DNA of 64,000 nucleotides from Candidatus Woesearchaeota archaeon B3_Woes (GTDB lineage: Archaea > Nanobdellota > Nanobdellia > Woesearchaeales > B3-WOES): positions 832,167 through 896,166 of the forward strand of contig NJBG01000001.1 of assembly GCA_005222965.1 (NCBI GenBank), in the 5' to 3' direction. Shown here in pieces: positions 25,161 through 32,966 of the stretch (position 1 is its first letter; every line of letters starts with the position of its first letter). The position numbers and the translations under genes were made by a program. The notes beneath the pieces were generated by a model. That model was not told where the DNA came from and made no database searches. It worked only from the letters and a program-made list of their open reading frames with translations.

Positions 25161-25167
25161 TTTAATT

Positions 25168-25201
25168 AGGTGACTACAACATAATAAAAATGTAGACACC
25201 T
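25168..25201. repeat. Inverted repeat at the 3' end of fic
   Basis: aggtgactaca (25168-25178) faces tgtagacacct (25191-25201) with one mismatch across the pair and 12 nt between. The inner arm overlaps the fic stop codon. The same sequence pair brackets the fic promoter at 26106-26147. Confidence 0.6.
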
Positions 25202-26093
25202 ATTTGTATTGTTTTCTATACTCTAATATAAAAAACCTTAATGTGGGTTTTATATCATTATCTTTATCAAATTCCTGAAGAACCCTATAATACTTTTCCC
25301 TATCTTTTAATCTAATATTTAATGGAGGATAATCAAATTGAAGCAAAATATAATTTAATAGTAATCTTCCAACTCTTCCATTCCCATCTTGGAATGGATG
25401 AATATTCTCAAATTGATTATGGACAAGAGCAGCAAGCAATAAAGGAGGGTACTTCTTTTTATGTTCATTAAACCATCTAACTAAATTCTTTAAAAGTTTC
25501 TCAACATCTTTTACAGGTGCGCCTTGGTGAATTACTTTACCTATTTTATCTCTAATAATAACTTCAACATCTCTTAGTTCTCCTGCAAAAGATTTGGTTT
25601 TATCAAAACATAGCTCATGAAGTTTTCTAATAAAACCAATAGAAAAATCATCCTTAGTTGTTTTTATATATTCAACAGCCTTTGCCACATTAATTGTTTC
25701 AATCTCATCATTATTTTTTGGTTCATCTTTTTTTCCAAGAAGATCTTTAACCTCAGAATAATCTACCATTGACCCCTCAATAGCATTTGTATTAAAAACA
25801 AATTCTTGTGTGAATCTTTTCCAATTTACTTGAAAATGGTTTATTTCTAATTTATTTTCATATTTTTTATAATATCCAATTTCTTCTTTGCTTAACTCAA
25901 ATTCAAACAAACTTTTTTCTTTAATCTGTTCAAAAATTATTTTTTCGGATATTTTTTTTAATTTTTCAAGCGTTTTTTTATCTAAATCAGAACCAAGATA
26001 TCTTGAAATTCTATTAACTTTATCTCCTAACCTATAAGAATGAATTAAATAATATTTTTTCTTTTTACCTTGCTTTCTAATTTCAATAAACAT
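25200..26093 (-). CDS. Fic-family protein (class II AMPylase-like)
   Basis: 297 aa from the second in-frame ATG at 26093. The first (26102) lies too close to the TATA box at about 26115-26126. Fic enzymes transfer AMP or similar groups to protein hydroxyls. Numbering from 26102, the core motif H-P-F-x-D-G-N-G-R is at 235-243 with the catalytic His 235. The inhibitory helix motif T-N-A-I-E-G at 105-110 lies N-terminal to it, so class II auto-inhibited. The N-terminal 90 residues are basic and unlike the usual TPR anchor. It may be a stand-alone regulator or the toxin part of a self-inhibited module; no antitoxin gene is adjacent. Confidence 0.9.
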   Translation of the reverse strand: MFIEIRKQGKKKKYYLIHSYRLGDKVNRISRYLGSDLDKKTLEKLKKISEKIIFEQIKEKSLFEFELSKEEIGYYKKYENKLEINHFQVNWKRFTQEFVFNTNAIEGSMVDYSEVKDLLGKKDEPKNNDEIETINVAKAVEYIKTTKDDFSIGFIRKLHELCFDKTKSFAGELRDVEVIIRDKIGKVIHQGAPVKDVEKLLKNLVRWFNEHKKKYPPLLLAALVHNQFENIHPFQDGNGRVGRLLLNYILLQFDYPPLNIRLKDREKYYRVLQEFDKDNDIKPTLRFFILEYRKQYK

Positions 26094-26105
26094 TATTAAC
26101 ATATA

Positions 26106-26147
26106 AGGTGTCTACATTTATAAAACTTTGCTTTTTTGTAGACACCT
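26106..26147. promoter_or_regulatory. fic promoter bracketed by inverted repeats
   Basis: Perfect 11-bp arms aggtgtctaca (26106-26116) and tgtagacacct (26137-26147) flank the TATA box (tttataaa, minus-strand reading). A protein binding both arms would cover the promoter, pointing to tight control. The outer arm also forms a 14-bp direct repeat, tgtagacacctatt, with the copy at the fic stop (25191-25204). Confidence 0.6.
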
Positions 26148-26221
26148 ATTCTTTATTAAAAAACAATCAAATCAAAAGTTATTGCAAAATTTTATAAAAA
26201 CAATACTAATTACATCTAATT

Positions 26222-26899
26222 ATGATTGAGGCTGTTTTATTCGATAATGATGGTACTTTAGTAGATTCAGAACCAATGTATTTTCAAGCAGCTAAACAAA
26301 TCTTTAACCCCCTTTTACCTGATGGTGTCGAGATAAGCAAAGCAGAATACATACAAAGATGGATGCTTGATCAAACAGGGAGTAGAAAATTAATAAAGGA
26401 TTATAACCTTGATGTTAATGTGGAAGATGTTCTAAGAGCAAAAACAGCATTATGCATCCGACTAATCCAAGAAAGATTACAAATAATGCCTGGTGCTCAA
26501 CAATTAATAGAAAGGTTTTATGGTGACTATCCTCTTGCATTAGTATCTTCTTCTCAACGAGAAGAAGTAATAGCCAAAATTAGTAAATTCGATCTCTTAA
26601 AATATTTTGAAATAGTATTAGGGGAAGAAGACGTCGAAAGAAAAAAACCATATCCAGATCTTTGGTTAAAAGCCTGTGAAGAAATTGGTGTAGATCCACA
26701 AAACACAATAGCTATAGAAGATAACCCCTCTGGAGCAATATCTGCTGTTAGAGCAGGTATTGGAAAAGTATTTGTTCATCCAAGTGGATTCATTGAAGAA
26801 AAAATGGAATTTCCGAAGAATGCGTTATTGTTGATAGTCTTGATGAAATTACCCCTTAGCTTTGAAAAACAACCAATTCTTTTCTTTAAAATGAACTAG
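26222..26899 (+). CDS. HAD hydrolase (phosphoglucomutase/phosphatase-like), C-terminus frameshifted
   Basis: 225 aa as read. HAD subfamily I: nucleophile loop D8-N-D10-G-T-L-V-D, S-S-S motif II, K-K-P-Y-P-D motif III and E-D-N-P-S-G motif IV are all intact, so the catalytic domain is complete. After about residue 193 the frame becomes unnatural. Adding one A to the run at about 26799-26804 restores G-I-S-E-E-C-V-I-V-D-S-L-D-E-I-T-P and a stop at 26857-26859, a normal HAD ending. The indel lies in a homopolymer, so sequencing error and a true frameshift are equally possible. Substrate is likely a sugar phosphate. Confidence 0.8.
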   Translation: MIEAVLFDNDGTLVDSEPMYFQAAKQIFNPLLPDGVEISKAEYIQRWMLDQTGSRKLIKDYNLDVNVEDVLRAKTALCIRLIQERLQIMPGAQQLIERFYGDYPLALVSSSQREEVIAKISKFDLLKYFEIVLGEEDVERKKPYPDLWLKACEEIGVDPQNTIAIEDNPSGAISAVRAGIGKVFVHPSGFIEEKMEFPKNALLLIVLMKLPLSFEKQPILFFKMN

Positions 26900-27217
26900 A
26901 GTAAATCTTCCTTTTAGTTTTTTACCGTGAATAATAGCAACAATCTTATTCTCCTTAACACTCTCAGGCTCCCAAAAACCTTTATCCCATATCTTAACAG
27001 AACCCTTACCATAACCTTCTGTAATTTTACCTTCAAAATCCATATACTCAACAGAATGATCTTCAACTAGAATTGCTAATCTTTTAACACCTTCTTTTGA
27101 AGAAGGCTCTTTAGGAATGGCCCAAGATCTAGCAACATTATCTATTTCTAGACGTAAATCATAATGTAAATGAGAAGCATCATGTTTTTGTATAACATAT
27201 TTTAGTTTTTTTACCAT
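26849..27217 (-). CDS. Stand-alone LigD-type DNA 3'-phosphoesterase
   Basis: 122 aa from the ATG at 27217, one base after the trmB stop; the frame runs further upstream but family members start M-V-K/F-x-x-Q-K-H-D. This is the PE domain of bacterial LigD as a separate protein, which cleans 3' phosphates and ribonucleotides at DNA ends. H12-D-A-S-H-L-H18-Y-D20-L-R22-L-E and V-E-D-H54 give the manganese and phosphate ligands. Y-G-K-G-S-V-K-I-W-D-K-G is the other family block. No Ku or ligase gene is nearby. Confidence 0.87.
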   Translation of the reverse strand: MVKKLKYVIQKHDASHLHYDLRLEIDNVARSWAIPKEPSSKEGVKRLAILVEDHSVEYMDFEGKITEGYGKGSVKIWDKGFWEPESVKENKIVAIIHGKKLKGRFTLVHFKEKNWLFFKAKG

Positions 27218-27218
27218 C

Positions 27219-28793
27219 TTAAAATTTATCCTTTTTCCACAACAATTCAAATTGTTGTTTATACATATTATATAAATTTTTATTATCTATAATTATCACA
27301 ATTGGTTCTTTTTCCATCCAATTAGTAATCACAACTCTATTACCATAAATCCAGAACACACTTAATTGACTAAACTCTTTTGGTAAAGTATATTTTGTCT
27401 TAACAAAAGGAAATGTAGTGATTCTATGGCCCCTAACTTCAGGATCAACAATATTCCTCATCTTAAAACCTTTTTTAATAGCTCTTTTTTCCCATTCATC
27501 AATAAATTTAGGTCTTTCATCAACAAAATAACCTCTAGCCCCAATAAAATCTACTTCACCATACTTTAACATCTCTTCAAATATATCCTGTACTGCATCA
27601 ATTCCTTTCAAAACCCGAGCTTCCTGATTCCATAATGCTTCAAAGTTTTTATTAAAAGACTTTGAAACTTCTTTATTATTAATAGTTATAATGATGGGTT
27701 CTTTCTTTTGAATCACTAATAAAGTTCTATTTTTAGATGAGAATGTTGCGACAGGAGAATCAGTTTTGTATGGAAGGAATTTGTATTCTGTATTTTCTCC
27801 CTCTATGTATTGCCTATAGGGTGTGTATTTTTTAATGAATTCTTTTGACTCTTGTTGAAACAACATTTTACCCTTAATTCCTTCTTCTAATCTTCTTTTA
27901 TGAATCTTCCTGAAGAAGTCAGCATATTTTTTATCTTCTCCTTTTTCCCCAAAAGTGGCCCCAAACACCCGATAATCTTCTCCAGGTTCCAATCCACTAA
28001 TAAAATTATTTACAGCATCACTTAAAGCACCCATACTTTTACTTACTACTGTATCTTGGTTCCACCTCATCTCAAACTGATTTCTAAAAGAATCTGCTAC
28101 TTCTTTACTTTCAATCATAAAAACAGTAATCTCTTCAGCCATTACATTAATCAAAGTTATATTACCAGCAACATTGACAATTGAAGGGGTTTGTAGTTCA
28201 TCAGGAACATATTTCACTTTAGTATGAGAAAGTTTTTCTCTAACTTTCCCATCATTTTTATCCTTTTCATTAAATATCATCCTTGATTTTAACCCTTTCT
28301 TAGCTCTCCATTCATGAATTTTAGTTAACAAATCAAAATATCTTCTGTTGTTAAAAGATATGACAAAACCTACCCATTCATCATCTTTAGTCATAGAATT
28401 GACTAAATATCTAAACGCTGTTTCTCCTCCTTTTAATCCTTTAAAAATTGTTGCTTCTGATTTGTATTTTGAAAGTTTTTGTTTAAGTTTAAGTTCAGGA
28501 ATAATCTTGTTAATTTCTTTTTTCTGTTGATTGAATTTTTCCTCTTTTTCCATCATGTAATCCATAATCCTTTCAGGAGGAGCAGCTTCAAAGTATTTAA
28601 CTCCAGACTTAATAATAAAACTAACAAGGCCTTTTTGCATCAATTTATCAAGAATTTCATAAATCTTAGATGAAGAAGCACCAGATTTATCTACTATTTT
28701 TCCTGTAGAAGAGCTTCCTAGCTCTAATAATGCCAAATAAACATTGATTTCTGACTTTGTTAAACCAATCTCTTCCAACAGTTCTTTATTCAT
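27219..28793 (-). CDS. TrmB-family transcription regulator with three sensor repeats
   Basis: 524 aa, about twice the usual TrmB length. Residues 1-80 are the TrmB winged helix (E-E-I-G-L-T-K-S-E-I-N-V-Y-L-A-L-L-E-L-G), then a short coiled coil (80-105). Three copies of a roughly 130-residue domain follow (about 115-250, 255-390, 395-524), each ending in an I-x-x-N-x-x-x-x-x-x-F-x-x-x-W pattern near the family's F-E-x-x-W-x-Q-x. Predicted leaderless from a TATA box at about 28812-28825. It diverges from a secreted protein/radical-SAM operon that it may control. Confidence 0.85.
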   Translation of the reverse strand: MNKELLEEIGLTKSEINVYLALLELGSSSTGKIVDKSGASSSKIYEILDKLMQKGLVSFIIKSGVKYFEAAPPERIMDYMMEKEEKFNQQKKEINKIIPELKLKQKLSKYKSEATIFKGLKGGETAFRYLVNSMTKDDEWVGFVISFNNRRYFDLLTKIHEWRAKKGLKSRMIFNEKDKNDGKVREKLSHTKVKYVPDELQTPSIVNVAGNITLINVMAEEITVFMIESKEVADSFRNQFEMRWNQDTVVSKSMGALSDAVNNFISGLEPGEDYRVFGATFGEKGEDKKYADFFRKIHKRRLEEGIKGKMLFQQESKEFIKKYTPYRQYIEGENTEYKFLPYKTDSPVATFSSKNRTLLVIQKKEPIIITINNKEVSKSFNKNFEALWNQEARVLKGIDAVQDIFEEMLKYGEVDFIGARGYFVDERPKFIDEWEKRAIKKGFKMRNIVDPEVRGHRITTFPFVKTKYTLPKEFSQLSVFWIYGNRVVITNWMEKEPIVIIIDNKNLYNMYKQQFELLWKKDKF

Positions 28794-28836
28794 ACATTTA
28801 CTGAGTTATTATAATATATAAATATATCTATTTCTC

Positions 28837-28866
28837 CCCCTTTAGGGGTAGGGAGTATTTATATAC
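28837..28866. promoter_or_regulatory. CCCC-N4-GGGG palindrome beside a TATA box
   Basis: cccctttagggg (28837-28848), a rare G/C-only palindrome in this AT-rich DNA, lies between trmB and the divergent operon. It is immediately upstream of the plus-strand TATA box (tatttatatac, 28856-28866). Good candidate for the TrmB operator. Confidence 0.5.
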
Positions 28867-28921
28867 AATCTACATTACCACTATTAAGTAATAATCAAAA
28901 TATCTTGGAGGTAAAACAAGA

Positions 28922-29551
28922 ATGAAAGAACCAAACAAAGCAGTAATAACTTTCTTAACTGCAGCTTCAATAGCAAGTGCAGCTAATAAACCAACTGCAA
29001 ATATTGATTTAACAGAAATAGTCTCAAACGAACAAAAACCAATATCTAGAATAGATGCATTAGTACCTAATCTTACTAATAATTTAAGTCTCATTATGTT
29101 TATGCAACATTCAGGAGATGAAGAAGGAGATAAAGACTTCTATAGAGCAATAATTCAATATCTACCTATTAATGGAAAGTATAAGGGTATAGAATATAAC
29201 TTAGGATTATCAGCACAACATTTTGATGGAACAAGAGTTGATGCTCATCAAGAAGCAGGTTTAGTTTTATCATTAAGTGGAAAACCCACAGAAAATACAT
29301 TTATGAAAGGCATAGCGAGATATTATCCATCAAAAAACAACATACATTCCTTCATAGTTGCAAGTATAAATGGTGTAAAAGCAGATGTATTATCCTCATT
29401 AAGTGTAGGTGGAGAAGGAGATTTTGTTAGATACGCTCTAAACATACCTTTGAAAAGGAATATTGCATTTCGTTTAGAAGGACAACACAATAGAATAAAT
29501 GGCAATCTAAAAAGCTCTTATGGTGGATTTGGAGTACAAGCTAAGTTTTAG
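28922..29551 (+). CDS. Exported beta-rich protein, barrel-like
   Basis: 209 aa, unrecognised. The N-terminus (about 1-21, V-I-T-F-L-T-A-A-S-I-A-S-A) is a plausible Sec signal. The rest is a series of alternating amphipathic strands with turns (G-I-E-Y-N-L-G-L-S-A-Q-H, A-G-L-V-L-S-L-S-G, S-S-L-S-V-G-G-E-G), ending in G-G-F-G-V-Q-A-K-F. A terminal Phe after such strands is the hallmark of bacterial outer-membrane barrels, odd for an archaeon. Shine-Dalgarno ggaggt (28907-28912) fixes the start. Cotranscribed with the radical-SAM gene 2 nt downstream. Confidence 0.72.
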   Translation: MKEPNKAVITFLTAASIASAANKPTANIDLTEIVSNEQKPISRIDALVPNLTNNLSLIMFMQHSGDEEGDKDFYRAIIQYLPINGKYKGIEYNLGLSAQHFDGTRVDAHQEAGLVLSLSGKPTENTFMKGIARYYPSKNNIHSFIVASINGVKADVLSSLSVGGEGDFVRYALNIPLKRNIAFRLEGQHNRINGNLKSSYGGFGVQAKF

Positions 29552-29553
29552 AG

Positions 29554-30870
29554 ATGAAAATCCAATTAATACACCCGCCTATAGATGAAGAATACAAAGG
29601 CCACGCAATCAAAGATTGGTTAATGGGCCCCCCAACAGGATTAGAATTAATAGCAAAAGCAACAGAATTGTTTGTTGAAGAAACAAACATAGAAGTGATT
29701 GATGGTAATAGACATTCCCTAGATACAATATTAAAAACAATAAGTGCAGACTTTGTTGGTATGAGCTCTCAATATTCTAATTATCATAATGCTCTAAATA
29801 TCTTAAGACAAGCAAAACTAAAAGGAGCAACTACTGTTATTGGTGGCCCTAACATAAATCATATTGCAAAAAGAACACTTAGAAATAATCCTTTTATTGA
29901 TTACGCTGTTGTAGGAGATGGAGAAGACTCTTTTAGTATGTTAGTTAAAGGAATTCCTTTTTCAGATATTCCTAATTTAGTATATAGAGAAAATAATAAT
30001 ATAAAAGAAAATCAAAAGATAAGCATTAGATTAGGTATGTTATTTGATTTAGAACATTTAGATTGGAAAGTTTATGATAAAAATGATCAAGTTCCAATCT
30101 CCTCAATAAGAGGGTGTATTAAAGCACAGACAGATGGAAGATGTACTTTTTGTTCAATAGACAGTTTATTAAGAGTCATGGCTCCTGAAAAAGTTTGGCA
30201 ACAAATAGACATACTAAATAGAAAGTATGGTTTTAATTATTTCTTTGAAACAGGAGATTCTTTTGTTGTAGGCAATTTCCCACAAAAACTACTTGAATCA
30301 AGACCAAATCATTTAAGTGAAATAAAATTCAGAATATATACTTCTCCAGATCAAATAACACCAGAAATTGTAGAAGTGTTTAGAGAACTTAATGTTAAAA
30401 ACCTACTTTTAGGAATAGAATCAGCTAATGATACTATTCTAGAGAAATCTGGAAAAGCTTATTCTAGACAAGATATTGATAATGCCTTAAATTTACTTTA
30501 TGGAGCAGATATGGACCTTATTTTACCATTTATTTATGGATTACCAGGGGAATCTGAAAAAACACTAGAAAATAACTATCAATACGCAAAAGAAGTTGTA
30601 AAAAGACATCCTGGTATGTTTGTTTTAGCTAGCAAAGCAATACCTATGGTAGGATCAGAATTATTCACAAATTTAATGAATAATACAACAATAAAATCTC
30701 AATATCAAGGGGATTTATTGAGAGACGATATCTTGGATTACCAACAACTAATCAAACTACAAACAAAGCATTTTACATCTGTGACTTATGAAAAAGTCTC
30801 AGAATACACTGAAAAAACAAGGAATCTTGTTGGAGAAACAAGAACACCATCATTTGGAGAATGGAAATAA
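29554..30870 (+). CDS. B12-binding radical-SAM enzyme
   Basis: 438 aa. The N-terminal 140 residues form a cobalamin-binding-like Rossmann domain (I-H-P-P, F-V-G-M-S-S-Q-Y-S, V-I-G-G-P-N), without the D-x-H-x-x-G histidine. The radical-SAM domain follows at about 185. The cluster cysteines are C-I-K-A-Q-T-D-G-R-C-T-F-C, i.e. C-x8-C-x2-C instead of C-x3-C-x2-C. Later G-I-E-S-A-N-D and Y-G-L-P-G-E-S-E match Elp3/MiaB-like domains. Such enzymes methylate or rearrange unactivated carbons, often in lipid or cofactor synthesis. Its target may be the exported protein encoded just upstream or a lipid. Confidence 0.82.
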   Translation: MKIQLIHPPIDEEYKGHAIKDWLMGPPTGLELIAKATELFVEETNIEVIDGNRHSLDTILKTISADFVGMSSQYSNYHNALNILRQAKLKGATTVIGGPNINHIAKRTLRNNPFIDYAVVGDGEDSFSMLVKGIPFSDIPNLVYRENNNIKENQKISIRLGMLFDLEHLDWKVYDKNDQVPISSIRGCIKAQTDGRCTFCSIDSLLRVMAPEKVWQQIDILNRKYGFNYFFETGDSFVVGNFPQKLLESRPNHLSEIKFRIYTSPDQITPEIVEVFRELNVKNLLLGIESANDTILEKSGKAYSRQDIDNALNLLYGADMDLILPFIYGLPGESEKTLENNYQYAKEVVKRHPGMFVLASKAIPMVGSELFTNLMNNTTIKSQYQGDLLRDDILDYQQLIKLQTKHFTSVTYEKVSEYTEKTRNLVGETRTPSFGEWK

Positions 30871-30874
30871 TCCA

Positions 30875-31591
30875 TTAACCAACATAACTCAACTTCTTGG
30901 CATCAGCCATACCTTTTGCTTCTTCACCTTTCTTTAGAAGTCCTTTTAATTTCTCCTCGAATTTAGCTGCCTGTTCAAGTAAAGGATCTGGATTAACCTT
31001 TAATCCTAAATACTGGTCTAATACTTTTATAACCCTTGCAGCAGCTTTGCTATCTGGTAAATCAGTATGTGTCTCTGCAAATATACAGCTTAGAGCAGGT
31101 TTCTCAACATTTAACAACAAAGCACCTGTAACACCCATTATAATTCCCTCTTTTAATGGATTTAAACCGATTTTACTTAATTTCTTCTTAGCATTTACAT
31201 TTTTAGAAAAATAAAATACTCTCTCAGCATCTGGTTTTGTTGCAGGACTTCCTACTCCTTCTAAACTAATAATCTCTTTAGCTCCTAAATCTCTAGCTAA
31301 TTTTTGGATTATATCTGATAACTTCCACTCTATTCCAGTAGAAGCAGTTACAGCATGAATAATAACTAAATTATATTTTTTATTATAGAAAATTCCTAAA
31401 GGTTCAACAACATGGTCTTCATGAATAGCAACAACAGCTGGACTTTCATCCATTGTAATCTTCCCAATCAACTCAACATCTAAATGATCTATAAGAAATT
31501 CAGTAGCAATTGTTCCAACCAAACCAAAACCAGGAAAACCTTCTATAATTATAGGATTCTTAGGCTTTTTTAAAAGCTTTATTTCCATCAA
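30875..31591 (-). CDS. PAC2-family protein (proteasome assembly chaperone-like)
   Basis: 238 aa, normal for archaeal PAC2 proteins. Signatures are I-I-E-G-F-P-G-F-G-L-V-G near the start (about 14-25), E-L-I-G-K-I, G-A-K-E-I-I-S-L-E-G-V-G, and G-V-T-G-A-L-L-L, with a helical tail. In archaea the family includes proteasome assembly factors, though many members have no tested role. A second ATG at 31588 is equally likely. Convergent with the radical-SAM gene, 4 nt apart. Confidence 0.86.
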   Translation of the reverse strand: MMEIKLLKKPKNPIIIEGFPGFGLVGTIATEFLIDHLDVELIGKITMDESPAVVAIHEDHVVEPLGIFYNKKYNLVIIHAVTASTGIEWKLSDIIQKLARDLGAKEIISLEGVGSPATKPDAERVFYFSKNVNAKKKLSKIGLNPLKEGIIMGVTGALLLNVEKPALSCIFAETHTDLPDSKAAARVIKVLDQYLGLKVNPDPLLEQAAKFEEKLKGLLKKGEEAKGMADAKKLSYVG

Positions 31592-31653
31592 ATCACCTCT
31601 TTAAAATTTAATGATTTTAATACTTTAAATATGTTTTGTTTTAAAAAATTGAA

Positions 31654-31783
31654 TCCCCGCTGCCGGAGTCGAACCAGCGATCCTTCGGTATTTGCTGTCT
31701 TATTGTCATCCTAACGCTTAATAGCAAAGTCAATAAGTGAATTTATCTACAGCCGAATGCTCTAGCCACTAAGCTAAGCGGGG
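31654..31783 (-). tRNA. tRNA-Tyr(GTA) with 57-nt intron
   Basis: Acceptor CCCCGCT/AGCGGGG, discriminator A, D arm GCTT...GAGC, T arm GCTGG-TTCGACT-CCGGC. Anticodon stem TTCGG/CCGAA encloses 64 nt. Removing 31690-31746 between positions 37 and 38 leaves CTGTAGA with anticodon GTA. C1-G72 is the archaeal Tyr identity pair. The intron itself can fold internally. 130 nt unspliced, 73 nt mature. Confidence 0.93.
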
Positions 31784-31811
31784 CTTAGTCATTAAGAAAA
31801 AATCTTCTTAT

Positions 31812-32966
31812 TTAAATATTATTGTTTTCCCAAGCCTCTTTAACAGCTTTAGATACTTTAGGAACAATTTCCTTATTAGTAGCATAAGGCAATATTTCAT
31901 CTGGTGTTGGATTTTCAATAACAGAAGCCAATGCTTTTGCAGCAGCTAACTTCATATCTTCAGTTATCCTCTTAGCTCTTGCATCTAAAGCTCCTCTAAA
32001 AACTCCTGGAAATCCTAAAACATTATTAACCTGGTTTGGAAAATCACTTCTTCCAGTTGCAATAACCTTTGCTCCTGCCTCTTTTGCATCATCAGGCATT
32101 ATCTCTGGGTCAGGATTTGCCATTGCCATAACAATAGAATCTTTTGCCATTGAAGAAACCATCTCTTTACTAACCAAACCCTTAACAGAAACACCAATAA
32201 AAACATCAGATCCTTTAATTGCATCTGCTAAAGAACCTTTTATTTTTTCTTTATTTGTTAATAAAGCAATTTCTTCTTTATGTTTGTTTAAATCCCCTCT
32301 TTCTTCATATAAAATTCCTTTAGAATCACACAAAATAATATTAGTAGCACCATAATTCAATAACATCTTAGCTACTGCAATTCCAGCAGCACCAGCACCA
32401 CTAAAAACAATCTTAACTTCTTCAATTTTCTTATTAACAACTTTCAAAGCATTAATCAATCCAGCCAAAGAAACAATTGCTGTTCCATGCTGATCATCAT
32501 GCATAACTGGAATTCCTAAATTCTGTAATTGAGCTTCAATTTCAAAACATTCAGGAGCTTTGAAATCCTCTAGATTAATTCCCCCAAAAACAGGAGCAAT
32601 ATTTCTTATTGTCTCTATATTCTTCTGAACATCTTGTGATTCTAAACAAATAGGAAAAGCATCAATATTTCCAAACTCCTTGAATAAAATTGCTTTACCT
32701 TCCATAACAGGCAAAGCAGCCTCTGCACCTATATTTCCTAATCCCAAAACAGCACTTCCATCAGAAATAACAGCAACAGAATTTCCTTTAAATGTATATT
32801 TGTAAACATCCTCTTTGTTTTTAGCAATATATCTACATGGCTCAGCAACACCAGGCGTATAAGCCAAAGACATATCTTTCTTATTCTTTAAAGGTAATTT
32901 AGATTTAATCTCTAATTTGCCTTTTAGTCTCTCATGTATTTCCAAAGATTCTTCTTGTATATTCAT
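31812..32966 (-). CDS. NAD(P)-dependent malic enzyme
   Basis: 384 aa, the short prokaryotic form. It decarboxylates malate to pyruvate. Active-site blocks seen: Y-T-P-G-V-A-E-P-C (about 36-44), K-G-N-S-V-A-V-I-S-D-G (about 59-69), the metal/substrate region H-D-D-Q-H-G-T-A (about 155-162), and the dinucleotide loop F-S-G-A-G-A-A-G (about 189-196). Its ATG overlaps the stop of the ATP-grasp gene by 4 nt, so pyruvate production is translationally coupled to a PEP-synthase-type kinase domain. Last gene of the operon starting at 36660. Confidence 0.93.
   Translation of the reverse strand: MNIQEESLEIHERLKGKLEIKSKLPLKNKKDMSLAYTPGVAEPCRYIAKNKEDVYKYTFKGNSVAVISDGSAVLGLGNIGAEAALPVMEGKAILFKEFGNIDAFPICLESQDVQKNIETIRNIAPVFGGINLEDFKAPECFEIEAQLQNLGIPVMHDDQHGTAIVSLAGLINALKVVNKKIEEVKIVFSGAGAAGIAVAKMLLNYGATNIILCDSKGILYEERGDLNKHKEEIALLTNKEKIKGSLADAIKGSDVFIGVSVKGLVSKEMVSSMAKDSIVMAMANPDPEIMPDDAKEAGAKVIATGRSDFPNQVNNVLGFPGVFRGALDARAKRITEDMKLAAAKALASVIENPTPDEILPYATNKEIVPKVSKAVKEAWENNNI

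Larger units (their letters stand above)
24758..25167. other. Non-coding stretch with hairpins and repeats
   Basis: No plausible gene in about 410 nt. It holds a 9-bp inverted pair aaaagtgag/ctcactttt (24949-24984), a 7-bp hairpin cttttgc-tacg-gcaaaag (24980-24997), and dispersed-element copy B (25014-25040). It also holds the two copies of a 14-bp direct repeat listed separately. The first 200 nt are almost pure A/T. Confidence 0.5.

Noticed and set aside
25168..26147. Insertion sequence carrying fic
   Set aside because: No transposase and no clear target duplication; the repeat at the promoter is as well explained as an operator. Kept only as a finding.
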